Source of the DNA: Ottowia sp.
Lineage (GTDB): Bacteria > Pseudomonadota > Gammaproteobacteria > Burkholderiales > Burkholderiaceae_C
Assembly: GCF_016703145.1 (NCBI RefSeq)
Contig: NZ_JADJCO010000003.1
Coordinates: 1,690,001-1,754,000, forward strand
Length of the DNA: 64,000 bases
Direction: 5' to 3'
The translations under genes were made by a program, and so were the position numbers. This document shows, piece by piece, positions 24,301 to 33,100 of the stretch; the stretch's first letter is position 1; each line of letters begins with the position of its first letter. The notes beneath the pieces were generated by a model that saw only the letters and a list, made by a program, of their open reading frames with translations, had not been told where the DNA came from and ran no database searches.

Positions 24301-24375
24301 CTGGCGGCCGGCTACGACGAGACCGGCGCGCGGCGGTTGCAGAATGCGTTGAAGGCGTTGCTGCGGAAGGGGTGA
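21367..24375 (+). CDS. Large DUF349 domain protein with Gly/Arg-rich segment
   Basis: A 1002-residue cytoplasmic protein, mostly helical and very rich in Ala, Glu and Arg. DUF349 repeats are visible in the centre as LREEWKAADQGG...LWKRFDRAC and FSERWRNAGHLSEKAYADLQPQWKAAI. Residues about 796-850 form a disordered Gly/Arg/Asp-rich stretch (GGRPGGPGGRDGRPGGFGGR) like RNA-binding RGG boxes. The C-terminal quarter is helical again. ATG 21367 starts MFPFSRDPKDPQ. Two dispersed repeat copies are read in frame in linkers. A diverged copy of its last 25 or so codons occurs again 1.4 kb downstream. Function unknown. Confidence 0.8.
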   Translation: MFPFSRDPKDPQPTAPAPTPQAPEAHPLDALTGGVFSAATSGERAQRVRDWLATGPAAEQMQAVYKELSAKDKGAAKALREKLDELRRAKDQEAVAAEWQAKAQALLDAARLNIADALAWQRDAAKAGAPLSREPLAGLRVQLVERIKTVEDLQQRVMVQREAAALLAQRIELLSTKPWAEAQAQQAPLAADLAHWREQAQALQADAQWPSVDLRYPPQIEAAQAQLEAVWSAFTPALAQAVAAALDAAAPLPPVPVWAEELRAARGEPAGEGAAAPAADKPARPRIDPEQRAAAAKAVEAGVMLLEQAVAAGHTKNTHSATQALRQSLKAHGRLIDDALEARVHATLVSAGELEGWQRWSADKLREQLVARAEALLVQRKAKGAPVPQGAPADAPEAAEPEAAVDDAAVAEAPVSDTSDTPEIIAESVELALAEGQKETETTFNVAPVLAPAPTPEAGVETIPAMGGRKLQESLRKLREEWKAADQGGAPNHALWKRFDRACNAAHKFVDAWLDKVRADAAEHRAQRLALIEDVKAWGAAHAQPEGGADWKAFNRQIHQFSERWRNAGHLSEKAYADLQPQWKAAIHAAAAPLEAEQKASTARRQALIAEADALGAAPMLRIDAVRQLQQRWQAEAQTVPLDRKHEQKLWDAFRKPIDDAFNRKSAEREKQQAAMSVHDKAVLDAAKALEAANASGDAQRIRAAMAQLDAATRGQAAAASGSEEKQAPASADTAPSAPESGASEAAQAAEGDAGEGDGAAPAPAPAAPSKPAKPLIAMRGDDRPGARKSEPAPARGGKFGDRAGGRPGGPGGRDGRPGGFGGRDARGGGDRFGDRNDRFPREDRGPRLGDAAFRAQRDAVEHAEAALRKLAAQAHGEALTQLLTAWQQRQPDQVPSVQELGRAVTPAVRGAWTQALGASAGGNAGKSAEALLRLEMAAEVPTPAEHINARRALQLQLLTRRNDPAPAQTWGQDAAAVLAAGYDETGARRLQNALKALLRKG
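22624..22696 (-). repeat. Three-hairpin repeat, copy 7 (inside the DUF349 gene)
   Basis: Read on the minus strand: TTTCTTTTTGGCCTTCAGCC, then AGCGCCAATTCTACGCT (AGCG pairs with CGCT), then AGCTATGATTTCAGGAGT. In the host gene it encodes the segment around IIAESVELALAEGQKETETT in an unstructured acidic linker. Confidence 0.65.
23533..23597 (+). repeat. Three-hairpin repeat, copy 8 (inside the DUF349 gene)
   Basis: In frame. The middle hairpin is GCGC-CGATACT-GCGC. The right hairpin is the variant GCTCCTGA-A-TCAGGAGC (23578-23594), perfectly paired over 8 bp. This replaces the usual GCTAT/ATAGC arms with a different but still complementary pair, which is good evidence that the structure itself is kept. 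Confidence 0.75.
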
Positions 24376-24534
24376 GAGAAGGGGCGGATGAAAAATTTCA
24401 TCTGACCCCGTTTGCGCCCCGTTTGCGCCAATCTGACCCCGTTTGCGCCATTGCGCTCCATTTGCACACACCCGATTTGCGCCCCATTTGCGCCTTTGCG
24501 CCCCGCAAATTCGCCAAACCCCAGGAGATCTCTC
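24376..24534 (+). repeat. Degenerate TTTGCGCC array between the DUF349 and adh genes
   Basis: The octamer TTTGCGCC or close variants recurs about seven times. A 19-bp unit ATCTGACCCCGTTTGCGCC is repeated exactly at 24400-24418 and 24431-24449. A palindrome GATGAAA-AA-TTTCATC lies at 24387-24402. The array ends near the ribosome site of the alcohol dehydrogenase gene. No gene is apparent here. Confidence 0.7.
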
Positions 24535-25575
24535 ATGCAAGCTGCAGTGCTTCACAGTTTCGGCCCCACCCTCAGCGTGGAAGACGTGCCCCGCCCGGCC
24601 CCCAAGCCGGATGAGGTGCTGATCCAGGTCGAGGTCTGCGGCGTCTGCCATTCGGACCTGCATGTGGCCGAAGGCGACCAGCCGGCACTGAAAGCCGCCA
24701 CCAAGGCGGACCTGATCCCCGGCCATGAGGTGGTGGGCCGCGTGGTGGAGCGCGGTGCCAACGTGACGCATCTGGCGGTGGGCGACCGCGTCGGCGTCGC
24801 CTGGAACCATGCCACTTGCGGCGCCTGCGAGCCCTGCCTGGAGGGCCGCGAAAACCTCTGTCGGCGCGCGGTGATCACCGGTGTGATGGTCGATGGCGGT
24901 TTTGCCGACTACATGACGGCGCGTGCCAGCCACGCGCTGCCGATTCCAGATGCCCTCAGCTCTGAAGAAGCCGCGCCGCTGTTCTGCGCCGGGCTGACGG
25001 TCTACCGCGCATTGAAAAATGCGGGCGTCGGCCCGGGCCAGCGTGTGGCGGTGTTTGGTGTCGGCGGCCTGGGCCATCTGGCGGTGCAGATCGCCCGTGC
25101 CTGGGGCGCCGAGGTGATCGCGCTGGACCTGGACGACAGCAAACTGGCGCTGGCCCGCGAGCTGGGCGCGGCACAAACGCTGAACGCCGCGGATGCCGGC
25201 GGCATCAAGGCACTGCGCAAGCAGGGCGGCGTGCATGTGGCGGTGGTCACGTCGGCAGCCAAGGCGGCGTATGACACGGCGTTCACTTGCCTGCGCCCGG
25301 GCGGCACGTTGTCGGTGGTGGGCTTGCCTGCCGAGCCCTTGACCTTCCCGGCGCTGTCGCTGGTGGGCATCGAGGCGCGCGTGGTGGGCTCATCGGTGGG
25401 CACGCGCGACGACATGCGCGCGGTGCTGGCGCTGGCCGCCGAGGGCAAATTGCGCTGCATCACCGAGACGCAGCCGCTGGACCAGGTGAACCAGGTGTTT
25501 GAACGCATGCGGCGCGGCCAGATCACCGGCCGCGTGGTGCTGCGCTGCTGCAGCGGGGCACACACCACGCACTGA
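24535..25575 (+). CDS. Zinc-dependent alcohol dehydrogenase (MDR family)
   Basis: A 346-residue medium-chain dehydrogenase that oxidises an alcohol with NAD(P)+. Catalytic zinc ligands are Cys38 (GVCHSDLH), His64 (GHEVVG) and a distal Cys. Structural zinc ligands are Cys95, Cys98, Cys101 and Cys109. The nucleotide fold is VAVFGVGGLGHLAVQIARAWG. AGGAGATCTCTC precedes ATG 24535 as ribosome site. It resembles AdhP/AdhA types; the substrate is not determined. It sits between a repeat array and a decayed gene end, which suggests it came in as an insert. Confidence 0.9.
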   Translation: MQAAVLHSFGPTLSVEDVPRPAPKPDEVLIQVEVCGVCHSDLHVAEGDQPALKAATKADLIPGHEVVGRVVERGANVTHLAVGDRVGVAWNHATCGACEPCLEGRENLCRRAVITGVMVDGGFADYMTARASHALPIPDALSSEEAAPLFCAGLTVYRALKNAGVGPGQRVAVFGVGGLGHLAVQIARAWGAEVIALDLDDSKLALARELGAAQTLNAADAGGIKALRKQGGVHVAVVTSAAKAAYDTAFTCLRPGGTLSVVGLPAEPLTFPALSLVGIEARVVGSSVGTRDDMRAVLALAAEGKLRCITETQPLDQVNQVFERMRRGQITGRVVLRCCSGAHTTH

Positions 25576-25608
25576 CGCAGGCCGACGCGCACGGCCCGGC
25601 GCTGGTGG

Positions 25609-25750
25609 TCAGAACACCTCGGTATCGACCTCGATGCTGGACTGCGCGTTGTAGCGTTTACCGGTCACCGTCTGCTCGTTGATCAGCGGAAACTGGCGGA
25701 AATTGGGAAATTTGGGGGTGGATGACAATTCCAGCCCACGTCCTGGGGTG
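25609..25750 (-). pseudogene. Decayed C-terminal gene fragment
   Basis: Reading the minus strand, about 45 codons end at a TGA at 25609-25611 with the sequence NEQTVTGKRYNAQSSIEVD just before the stop. The segment has protein-like composition but no start, and an in-frame TAG lies just upstream. I do not recognise the family. It looks like the tail of a gene whose body has been lost. Confidence 0.35.
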
Positions 25751-25816
25751 GCCTACGACAATGCCAACTCGCGGCGCATGCAGAAAGCGTTGGAGGCCCT
25801 GCTCGGGCAGGCGTGA
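25739..25816 (+). pseudogene. Second, diverged copy of the DUF349 gene's 3' end
   Basis: The codons GTG GCC TAC to TGA read AYDNANSRRMQKALEALLGQ. This closely matches the last codons of the DUF349 gene (GYDETGARRLQNALKALLRK). My hand alignment of the last 66 nt gives about three quarters identity, including the stop codon. The rest of the gene is absent. The copies flank the alcohol dehydrogenase gene. Confidence 0.6.
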
Positions 25817-25853
25817 AGCCTTCACAATTTTTCACTTTCGAAAGAGTTGTCCC

Positions 25854-26645
25854 ATGCACATCGATCTCACCAGTAAAACCGCCCTCGTCACCGGCTCCAC
25901 CCTGGGCATCGGCCTGGCCACGGCCAAAGCGTTGGCCGGCAGCGGCGCGGCCGTCATCGTCAACGGCCGCACGCAGCAGGCGGTCGATCAGGCCGTGGCG
26001 GCGGTGCGCGCCGCCGCGCCGAGCGCCACCGTGCAGGGCTTCGCGGCCGACCTGGGCACGGCCGAGGGCTGCGCCGCGCTGGTGGCCGCGCACCCGGCGG
26101 TGGACGTGCTGGTCAACAACCTGGGCATCTACGCCCCGCAGGATTTCTTCGAGGCGCCCGACGAGGTGTGGCAGCGCCACTTCGACGTCAACGTGATGTC
26201 GGGCGTGCGCCTGGCGCGCGCCTACATGCCGGGCATGGTGGCGCGGGGCTGGGGCCGCGTGGTGTTCGTGGCGTCGGAGTCGGGCTTCAACATCCCGCCC
26301 AACATGGTGCACTACGGCATGAGCAAGACCGCGCAGATCGCCATTGCGCGCGGTCTGGCCAAGCGGGTGGCCGGCAGTGGGGTGACGGTGAACTCGGTGC
26401 TGCCCGGCCCCACGCTGTCGGAGGGCGTGGCCGAGGTGCTGGCCCCGGCGGTGCGCAAAACCGGCCAGTCCATCGACGAGGTGGGCACCGCCTTCGTGCG
26501 CCGGCAGCGCCCTTCCTCGATCATCGGCCGCCTGGCCACCGTGGACGAGGTGGCGGCCATGATCGTCTATGCCTGTTCGCCGCAGGCGTCGGCCACCACG
26601 GGGGCTGCGCTGCGGGTGGATGGCGGCGTGGTGGACAGCCTTTGA
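25854..26645 (+). CDS. Short-chain dehydrogenase/reductase
   Basis: A 263-residue Rossmann-fold oxidoreductase. The cofactor loop is TGSTLGIG near residues 13-20, the NNLG motif is near residue 88, and the catalytic residues are Tyr154 and Lys158 (YGMSK) with Ser141/143 upstream. The C-terminal VDGGVVDSL is typical. The residue pattern after beta-2 (NGRT) suggests NADP. The start at ATG 25854 is the one that fits the family. The substrate is unknown; the preceding dehydrogenase might be a partner, but 278 bp of debris lie between. Confidence 0.88.
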   Translation: MHIDLTSKTALVTGSTLGIGLATAKALAGSGAAVIVNGRTQQAVDQAVAAVRAAAPSATVQGFAADLGTAEGCAALVAAHPAVDVLVNNLGIYAPQDFFEAPDEVWQRHFDVNVMSGVRLARAYMPGMVARGWGRVVFVASESGFNIPPNMVHYGMSKTAQIAIARGLAKRVAGSGVTVNSVLPGPTLSEGVAEVLAPAVRKTGQSIDEVGTAFVRRQRPSSIIGRLATVDEVAAMIVYACSPQASATTGAALRVDGGVVDSL

Positions 26646-26747
26646 CGCTGAAGCGTGGCCTTCGTCAGTGCGCGGTGGCGCACGGACGGCATCGGTTGCG
26701 GTCGCTAGAACGGCACTCCGCCCACCACGCGTTGAAGGAGAGATGCC

Positions 26748-26954
26748 ATGGCGAAGCTGGAGCAACTGGAACTGGACGCGCGCCGCGCCCAGTTGGTGTC
26801 CGACGTCAAAGCCCTGGTCGACAAATACCGTGCCATCTTCGGATGGGATGTGCCCGACATCGATGACGGCTGCGCGGACACGCTGATCCTTGCCGCGATA
26901 CGCCAGGCCCTGAACCGCATCGAGCAGGCACAGGCGGATGCCGCGCCGCGATAG
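26748..26954 (+). CDS. Small conserved-looking hypothetical protein
   Basis: A 68-residue acidic protein starting MAKLEQLELDARRAQLVSDV, predicted to be two helices flanking a short FGWDVPDID loop. It has a strong ribosome site (AAGGAGAG, 5 nt before ATG) and ordinary codon usage, so it is very probably expressed. I do not recognise a family. It is convergent with the glucan synthase gene; a GGCCGCC/GGGCGGC inverted repeat lies in the short gap between them. Confidence 0.6.
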   Translation: MAKLEQLELDARRAQLVSDVKALVDKYRAIFGWDVPDIDDGCADTLILAAIRQALNRIEQAQADAAPR

Positions 26955-26985
26955 AGGCCGCCTACGGGCAACCCGCCTCGGGCGG

Positions 26986-27183
26986 CTATGGATAGCGCAC
27001 CCTTGAAGCCCGCTTCAGGGTCAGGATTTCCCGATGAGGTTCGGTGGGGGGCGGTGCGGTCGTCCCGGCACGGTCCTTCGCGAGGAGGATGCGCGGCGCC
27101 ACGCCTTTCGGAGGCGCGGTGAAGCCGGCGTTTTGTTTCGCGAGCATTTTCGGGTCGCGTTCGTTTTGCGAGGGGGGCGTCAT
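26986..27183 (-). CDS. Possible small Pro/Lys-rich protein at the end of the synthase frame
   Basis: 65 codons beginning MTPPSQNERDPKML with GGAG six bases upstream of ATG 27183. It contains two similar units, AKQNAGFTAPPKGV and AKDRAGTTAPPPTE, suggesting an internal duplication. It is in the same frame as the end of the glucan synthase with no stop between, so it may be only a C-terminal tail. Separate translation is an inference from the ribosome site. Confidence 0.35.
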   Translation of the reverse strand: MTPPSQNERDPKMLAKQNAGFTAPPKGVAPRILLAKDRAGTTAPPPTEPHREILTLKRASRVRYP

Positions 27184-30100
27184 GGCTTTCTCCAGTGGAC
27201 TCTTGCTGCTTGCAGCGTAGACCGGTGCCTGCCGGGGGTCGGTGCGATGGCGAACATTGCGCGTTCGAAAGGGGGCCGGTTGCACGGGGCCAGCCTCCTG
27301 GCCCTCGGCGCCGGTTCCCCGGTGCGCGGGATGGGCTGTGCGCTCCGGCGCAAGAGGAACGACGAAGCAACTGTGCGCGGGCAGGTCTCGCCAGCGCAGG
27401 CGCTCGCCCACGCGCAGCAGCCGCGCGCCCGAGGCGGCCCACCTGTCCAGCGCCATGGCTGGGCTGGCCCGCACCAGGATGAACCGCATGGAGCGGCCGT
27501 CGCGCGTCAGCGTCAACTCGGCTTCGGGCCAGTGGGCGGGCAGGCAGGGCGTGAAGAACAGCTCCTCGGCCCCCAGGTGCAGCCCCAGGATGGACTCCAC
27601 GGCGGCGCGGTGCATCCAGCCCGCCGCGCCGGTGTACCAGCTCCAGCCGCCGCGCCCCGCGTCGGGCGGCTGGCTGTAGACGTCGCCTGCCATCACGTAG
27701 GGCTCGATCTGGTAATGCCGGCCCCATTCGGGGTGGCTGGCCCGGTGGGCCGCGCTCAGGTAGGTGAAGTAGCGGTAGGGCGTGTCGGTGGCCTGGGCGG
27801 CGCCTGGGTGCGGCGCTGGCTGGCGAACCGCCAGCGCCGCCGCCGCCATGAGCGCCCACACGCCGGCATGGGTGTACTGGCCGCCGTTCTCGCGCACGCC
27901 GGGCGGGTAGGCCTGGATGTAGCCGGCGCTGGGCACGGCGTGCACCAGGGGCGGCGCCAGCAACTGGATCAGCCCCAGGTCCGGCCGGACCAGATGCGCC
28001 TCGACCGCCTCCATGGCCATGGCCTGGCGGGCGGACCAGTCCGGCGTGGAGAGCACGGACCACGCCTGCGCGATCAGGTCGATGCGCGCTTCGGGCTGGC
28101 TGGCCGATCCCAGCGGGCTGCCGTCGTCGAAGAAGGCGCGCTTGAACCACTGCCCGTCCCAGGCCGCGCCCTGCAGCGCCTGGCGCCAGCCCTGCCGCGC
28201 GGCTTGCCACCGCGCGGCGCGGGTGGCGTCGCCAGCGCTGCGCGCCAGCGGTATCCAGTCGCTGACGATGGCGCACAGGAACCAGGCTAGCCACACCGAT
28301 TCGCCCTTGCCTTCATGGCCCACCCGGTTCATGCCGTCGTTCCAGTCGCCCGTGCCGATCAGGGGCAGGCCGTGCGCGCCCACGGCCAGGCTGCGGTCGA
28401 TGGCACGCGCGGCGTGCTCGTACACCGAGGCCGAGATTTCGCTGACCTGGGGCGTCCGTAGACGTCCTCGACGCCGTCGGGCAGGGGCGCGGCATCGAGG
28501 AACGGCACGTCCTCGCGCAGGATGGCCGGGTCGCCCGTGGCATGCAGGTAGTGCGCGCAGGCGAAGGGCAGCCACAGCAGATCGTCGGAGAAGCGGGTGC
28601 GCACGCCCGCGCCGCCCGGCGCATGCCACCAGTGCTGCACGTCGCCCTCCTGGAACTGGCGCGAGGCGCACAGCAGGATCTGCGCGCGCAGCAGCGAGGG
28701 ATCCGCCCAGGCGAAGGCCATGGCATCCTGCAGCTGGTCGCGGTAGCCGGTCGCGCCGCCGGCCTGGTAGAAGCCCGCCTTGGCCCACAGCCGCGAGGAC
28801 TGGGTCTGGTACAGCAGCCAGCGGTTCACCATCACGTCCAGCAGCGGGTCGGGCGTGCGGACCTGGGTGGCGCCGAGCAGCGAGTCCCAGTACCGGCGGA
28901 CGGCTTGCTCGCGCTGGGTGGCGGGTACGGGGGCGGCTTGCGCCATCAGCGCCCGCGCGGCCTCGGGGCTGGGCGCGTAGCCGATCAGGTAGACCTGCTC
29001 GATGGTCGCGCCGGGGCGCAGCGTGGCGAGGCGCGACAGCGCCGCGCAGGGGTCCAGCCCGTAGCCGCCGCGCTGGCCCAGCAGGGCCGGGAGCTGCAAC
29101 TGCCCCTGGGTGTCGAAGAACGCGCTGCGGTCGCAGGTCCAGTCCAGGCTGTCGTGGCTTCTGTCGCTCGCATGGCCGTGGGCTTCGCAGAAGAAGGCCG
29201 TTCCACCGCCCAAGCCGGCCGCGGCCTCGGTCTGGGTGCACAGCAGCCCCTCCAGCCCCTGGGCGGGCGGATGGGCCAGGCAAGGCGCGGTTGCCACCGT
29301 CGCGCGGTCCGCGCGCTTTTCCCCCATCATCCACTCGACCATGCCGACGATGCGCAGGTGCGCCTTGCGCGTGCCGTGGTTGGTGACCGTGATGCGCACC
29401 TGTTTCACCGCGGTCTCGATGTCCACGCACCAGCGCACCGAGACTCCCAGGTCGCCGCGCCGGTGGCTGATGCCGGTGAAGCCCTGGCCGTGCACGATGC
29501 GGTACGTCGCGCCAGCCTCGCCCCAGGCGGAGGGCGTGACGCTCCAGACGTCCTGCGTGCGCCGGTCCTGCAGCAGGAACCATTCGACGGGCGTGTCGGC
29601 CACGGGGTCGTTGCGCCATGCCGTGAGCTGGTTCAGCCGGCTGTTCAGCGCCCAGGTGTTGCCGCCGCCGCTGTCGGAGATCTGGCTGCCGAAGCCGGGG
29701 TTGGCCAACACGTTGACCCAGGGCCTGGCCGGGCGCAGGGCGGGCCCCACGTCGAACTGGAAGTCGCCCGTGTCCGTGGAGAACGCGCCCGTCGGCGCCC
29801 GGGCCGCGCTGCCCAGGCTGCGGCGAACACCCACCTGGCGCGGCGGCGCATCGGCGCGCAGCGGGCCCGACCGGGCCGCGTGGCGGTCGCTCCAGGCCTT
29901 GACCTGGTGCGACAGGGCGCGGCCATCGGCGTGCAGCCATGCGCACGCCAGGCGTTGCAGGTTGGCCAGTTGCTCGGGGGTGATCTCGGCCGGGCGGAAG
30001 ACGTGCAGGCCCGCCACCGCCGGCCCCGGGCGGGCCTTGCGGTCCGTCTCGTGCTGGTCGCACAGCAGGTTCAGTTCCTGCTGCACGGGCATGTGGTACG

Positions 30101-33100
30101 AATGGGCTTCGCTGCTGAGCACGACCACGTCGCACCCCACGCCGCCACGCGACCATTCGCACAAGGCCTGCACCAGGATGCGCAGCAGGCCCAGGCCCTG
30201 CGGCGCGCCCGCGCTCACCAGGATCAGGGGCCGGTCGCCGGAAACGCCCAGCGGCCACAGCACCCGCCGGTCATGGGCCTGGGCCGCGCCCGGCGCGCTC
30301 GCCGCGCTTTTCAAGGCGGCCTTGGGCAGGGTGAAGACCAGGGCGGTGGTCAGCAGTTGCAGGGCGGGGAGGTGTTCCGGCCCGGGGCGGTGCGGCGCCG
30401 CCTGGCCCTGCGCCAGCGTCGCGGACATCACCGAGGCGCGCTCCACGTAGCTGGGCTGGCGGTACTTGTCCACCACCGCCATGAGCGTGGCTTCGGAGTC
30501 GCATGCGGCGGTGGCGAAGGTCACGCTCACCTGCTGCCCTGGGGCAATGCGCAGCCGCGCGCCCAGGACCGCCACGGGATCCAGGTGGGTGTCCAGCGCC
30601 GCCGCCTGGCCGGGCACGGGCGCCAGGCTGGCCAGCGGCTGGCTCGGCGCATGGCCGCGCCCCAGCCACTGGCTGCGGTCGGTCTGGCAGCGCAGGCCCA
30701 GGATCTCGCCGCTCGCATGGGCCAGGAAATGCGCGGCGCGCAGGGTGCCGTCGCCAGCCAGCCGGGGCACCCTTTCGAAGCACAGGGCCTGCTGGTCGGG
30801 GCGCCAGTCCGCCTTGACGAACATGTTGGAGAAGGCGGGATGCGCCTCGTCCGCCGCGGCGCTCGTCAAGGTCACCTCGAAGGCCGAGATCAGCTCCAGC
30901 TCGATGGTCTGCGGGCCCAGGTTGTTCAGCACCACCTTGCGGAACTCGATGTCGTCCTCGGGGCTGACCCAGACCGTGGTGCGCGCGCGCAGGCCGGGCC
31001 AGTGCGCCTCGAAGCACACGCGGTCCTGCTGGAAGGTGCTCTGGTAGGTGGCCGCCGGGTCGGGCGCCGGGTGGCGCGTCACCGAGACCGGCGTGGCATG
31101 GCGCTTGAGCCGCAGGTACACGAAGCTGCCGCAGGCATCGCGCAATACGTCATCCCGCCAGCGCGTGATGCCGGCCGCGCCCAGGCGGCTCCAGCCGGCG
31201 CCGTTCGCGCGCAGGGTGACGCTGTAGCGCCCGTTGGACAGCAGGTGGGTGGGCTCCAGGGCCTGCGCGCCCGGGATCACGGTGCGGGTGGAATGCCCGC
31301 GCCGCTTGTGCGGGGACTGCGGCGGCGCCCCCAGCGCCGGCGGGGTGCGCAGCCTGGAGAGCTCGCGCGGAACGCGCTCCTGCAGCAGCGATGAGACCGC
31401 CTCGATGCCGGGGTGGCCCATCATCCAGCGCTGCGCCACGCCCCGCAGCAGCACGTTGGCCAGCGCCACGATGGTCATGCCCTGGTGGTGCGCCATGTAG
31501 GTGCTGACCCGCGTGAAGGCTTCGCCGTGGGTCTGCCGCCCGGGCGTGAAGTCCAGCGCGTCGAGAAAGCCGTAGCGCCCGCGCGCCGAGAGGGCCGCCA
31601 GGGCGCGGAAGTTCTGGCAGGCGGCCTGCACGTCCACCTGGCACGCCAGGGCCGTGGCGTAGGGGGCGATCACCTTCTCGGCCGCCGGCGTGCGGCGCAG
31701 CGCCAGGCGCGGCACCCCCTGCGGCGCGTACTGGTACGCCAGCGTCTGGTCCCGCCCCGCATAGGCGCTTTCCGAAATGCCCCAGGGCATGCCGTGCCCG
31801 CCGACGAAGGCCATCTGCTCCCGCAGCGCCGAGCGGTTGGCCTCGTCCAGTGCGCCGCCCGGGGGTTCGGCGATGACCAGCAACGGCATGAGGTACTCGA
31901 ACATCGAGCCCGACCACGACCGCAGCACGGCGCTGCGGCCACTGGCGAAGAACGGCCGCCCCAGCGCCTTCCAGTGCCGCACGGGCACATCGCCCTTGGT
32001 GATGGCGAGCAGGCTGGTGGTGCGCGACTCCGACGCCAGCAGGTCGTAGAACGAGGTGTCGAGCTGCTGCTCTTCCAGCCGGTAGCCGATGTGCAGCAGA
32101 TGGCGCTTGGCGTGGAACAGGAAGCCGAAATCCGCCTCCCAGGCCAACTGCTCCAGCGCGCGGGCCAGCGCCAGCAACCGCTGCGTGATGAGGGGGCCGT
32201 CGCCGGCCCCGATGGCCGCGCTGTCCAGGGCCGCCGACTGCACCGTGGCCAGGTGGTCGGCCAGGAGCCACTGCAGCCCGTCGTGGGCGCGTGCCTCGCC
32301 GTCCGCCGGCATGGGGGGCTCGGGCGGTGCCTGGGCGCTCAGTTCGGCCGCGGCGCCGTGCAGCAGGGCGTAGAAAGCGGCGCGGCCGGGCAGGTCCTGC
32401 GGGGAGGGCAGTTCGGCGTCCAGCAGCCGGCCGGTGGCGGTCTGGTGCGGCGGGTGGTGCAGCAGGCCATGGATGCCGGCCCGCAGCGGCGCCAGCCGCG
32501 CCCGCGAGGCGTGCATCGCCCGCAGCGCCGCGTGCTGGTCGAGCGGGTCGCGGGCCAGCGCGGCGCAGGCCTGGGACACCGCGAGCAGATGGGCGCTCAG
32601 GTTGCCGCTGTCCACGGTCGAGACGTAGCGCGGGTGCAGGGGCTGCAGGGTCTCGGTGTCGTACCAGTTCAGGAAATGCCCCCGGTGGCGCTCCATTTTC
32701 TGCAACGTGCCAAGCGTGGCCTCCAGGCGCGCCAGCAGCTCGAAGCTGCCGATCCAGCCGAACTGCCGCGCGCAGGCGGCGCTGAGCAGGTAGAGCCCGA
32801 TGTTGGTGGGCGAGGTGCGGTGGGCGATGGCCTCGAACGGCGCGGTCTGCAGGTTGTCGGGCGGCAGGTGGTGGTCGCCCGGGCCCACGCAGCGCTCGAA
32901 CAGGCGCCAGGTGTCGCGCGCGATGCCCTCCAGCAGCACGCGGTCGTCCGGGGCCGGCGCGGGGCGATGGGCGTGCTGCCAGGGTCTGTTGCAGAGCCAC
33001 ACCAGCACCGGGCTGCAGGCCCAGACCGCGAGCACGCACAGGGCCAGGGGTGTGATGGGGGTTGGCAGCGCCCACAGCCCCGCCAGCAGCGCCAGCGCGC

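Noticed and set aside
26955..26985. GGCCGCC/GGGCGGC inverted repeat as a two-way terminator between convergent genes.
   Set aside because: The stem is short with a long loop and there is no T run on either strand.
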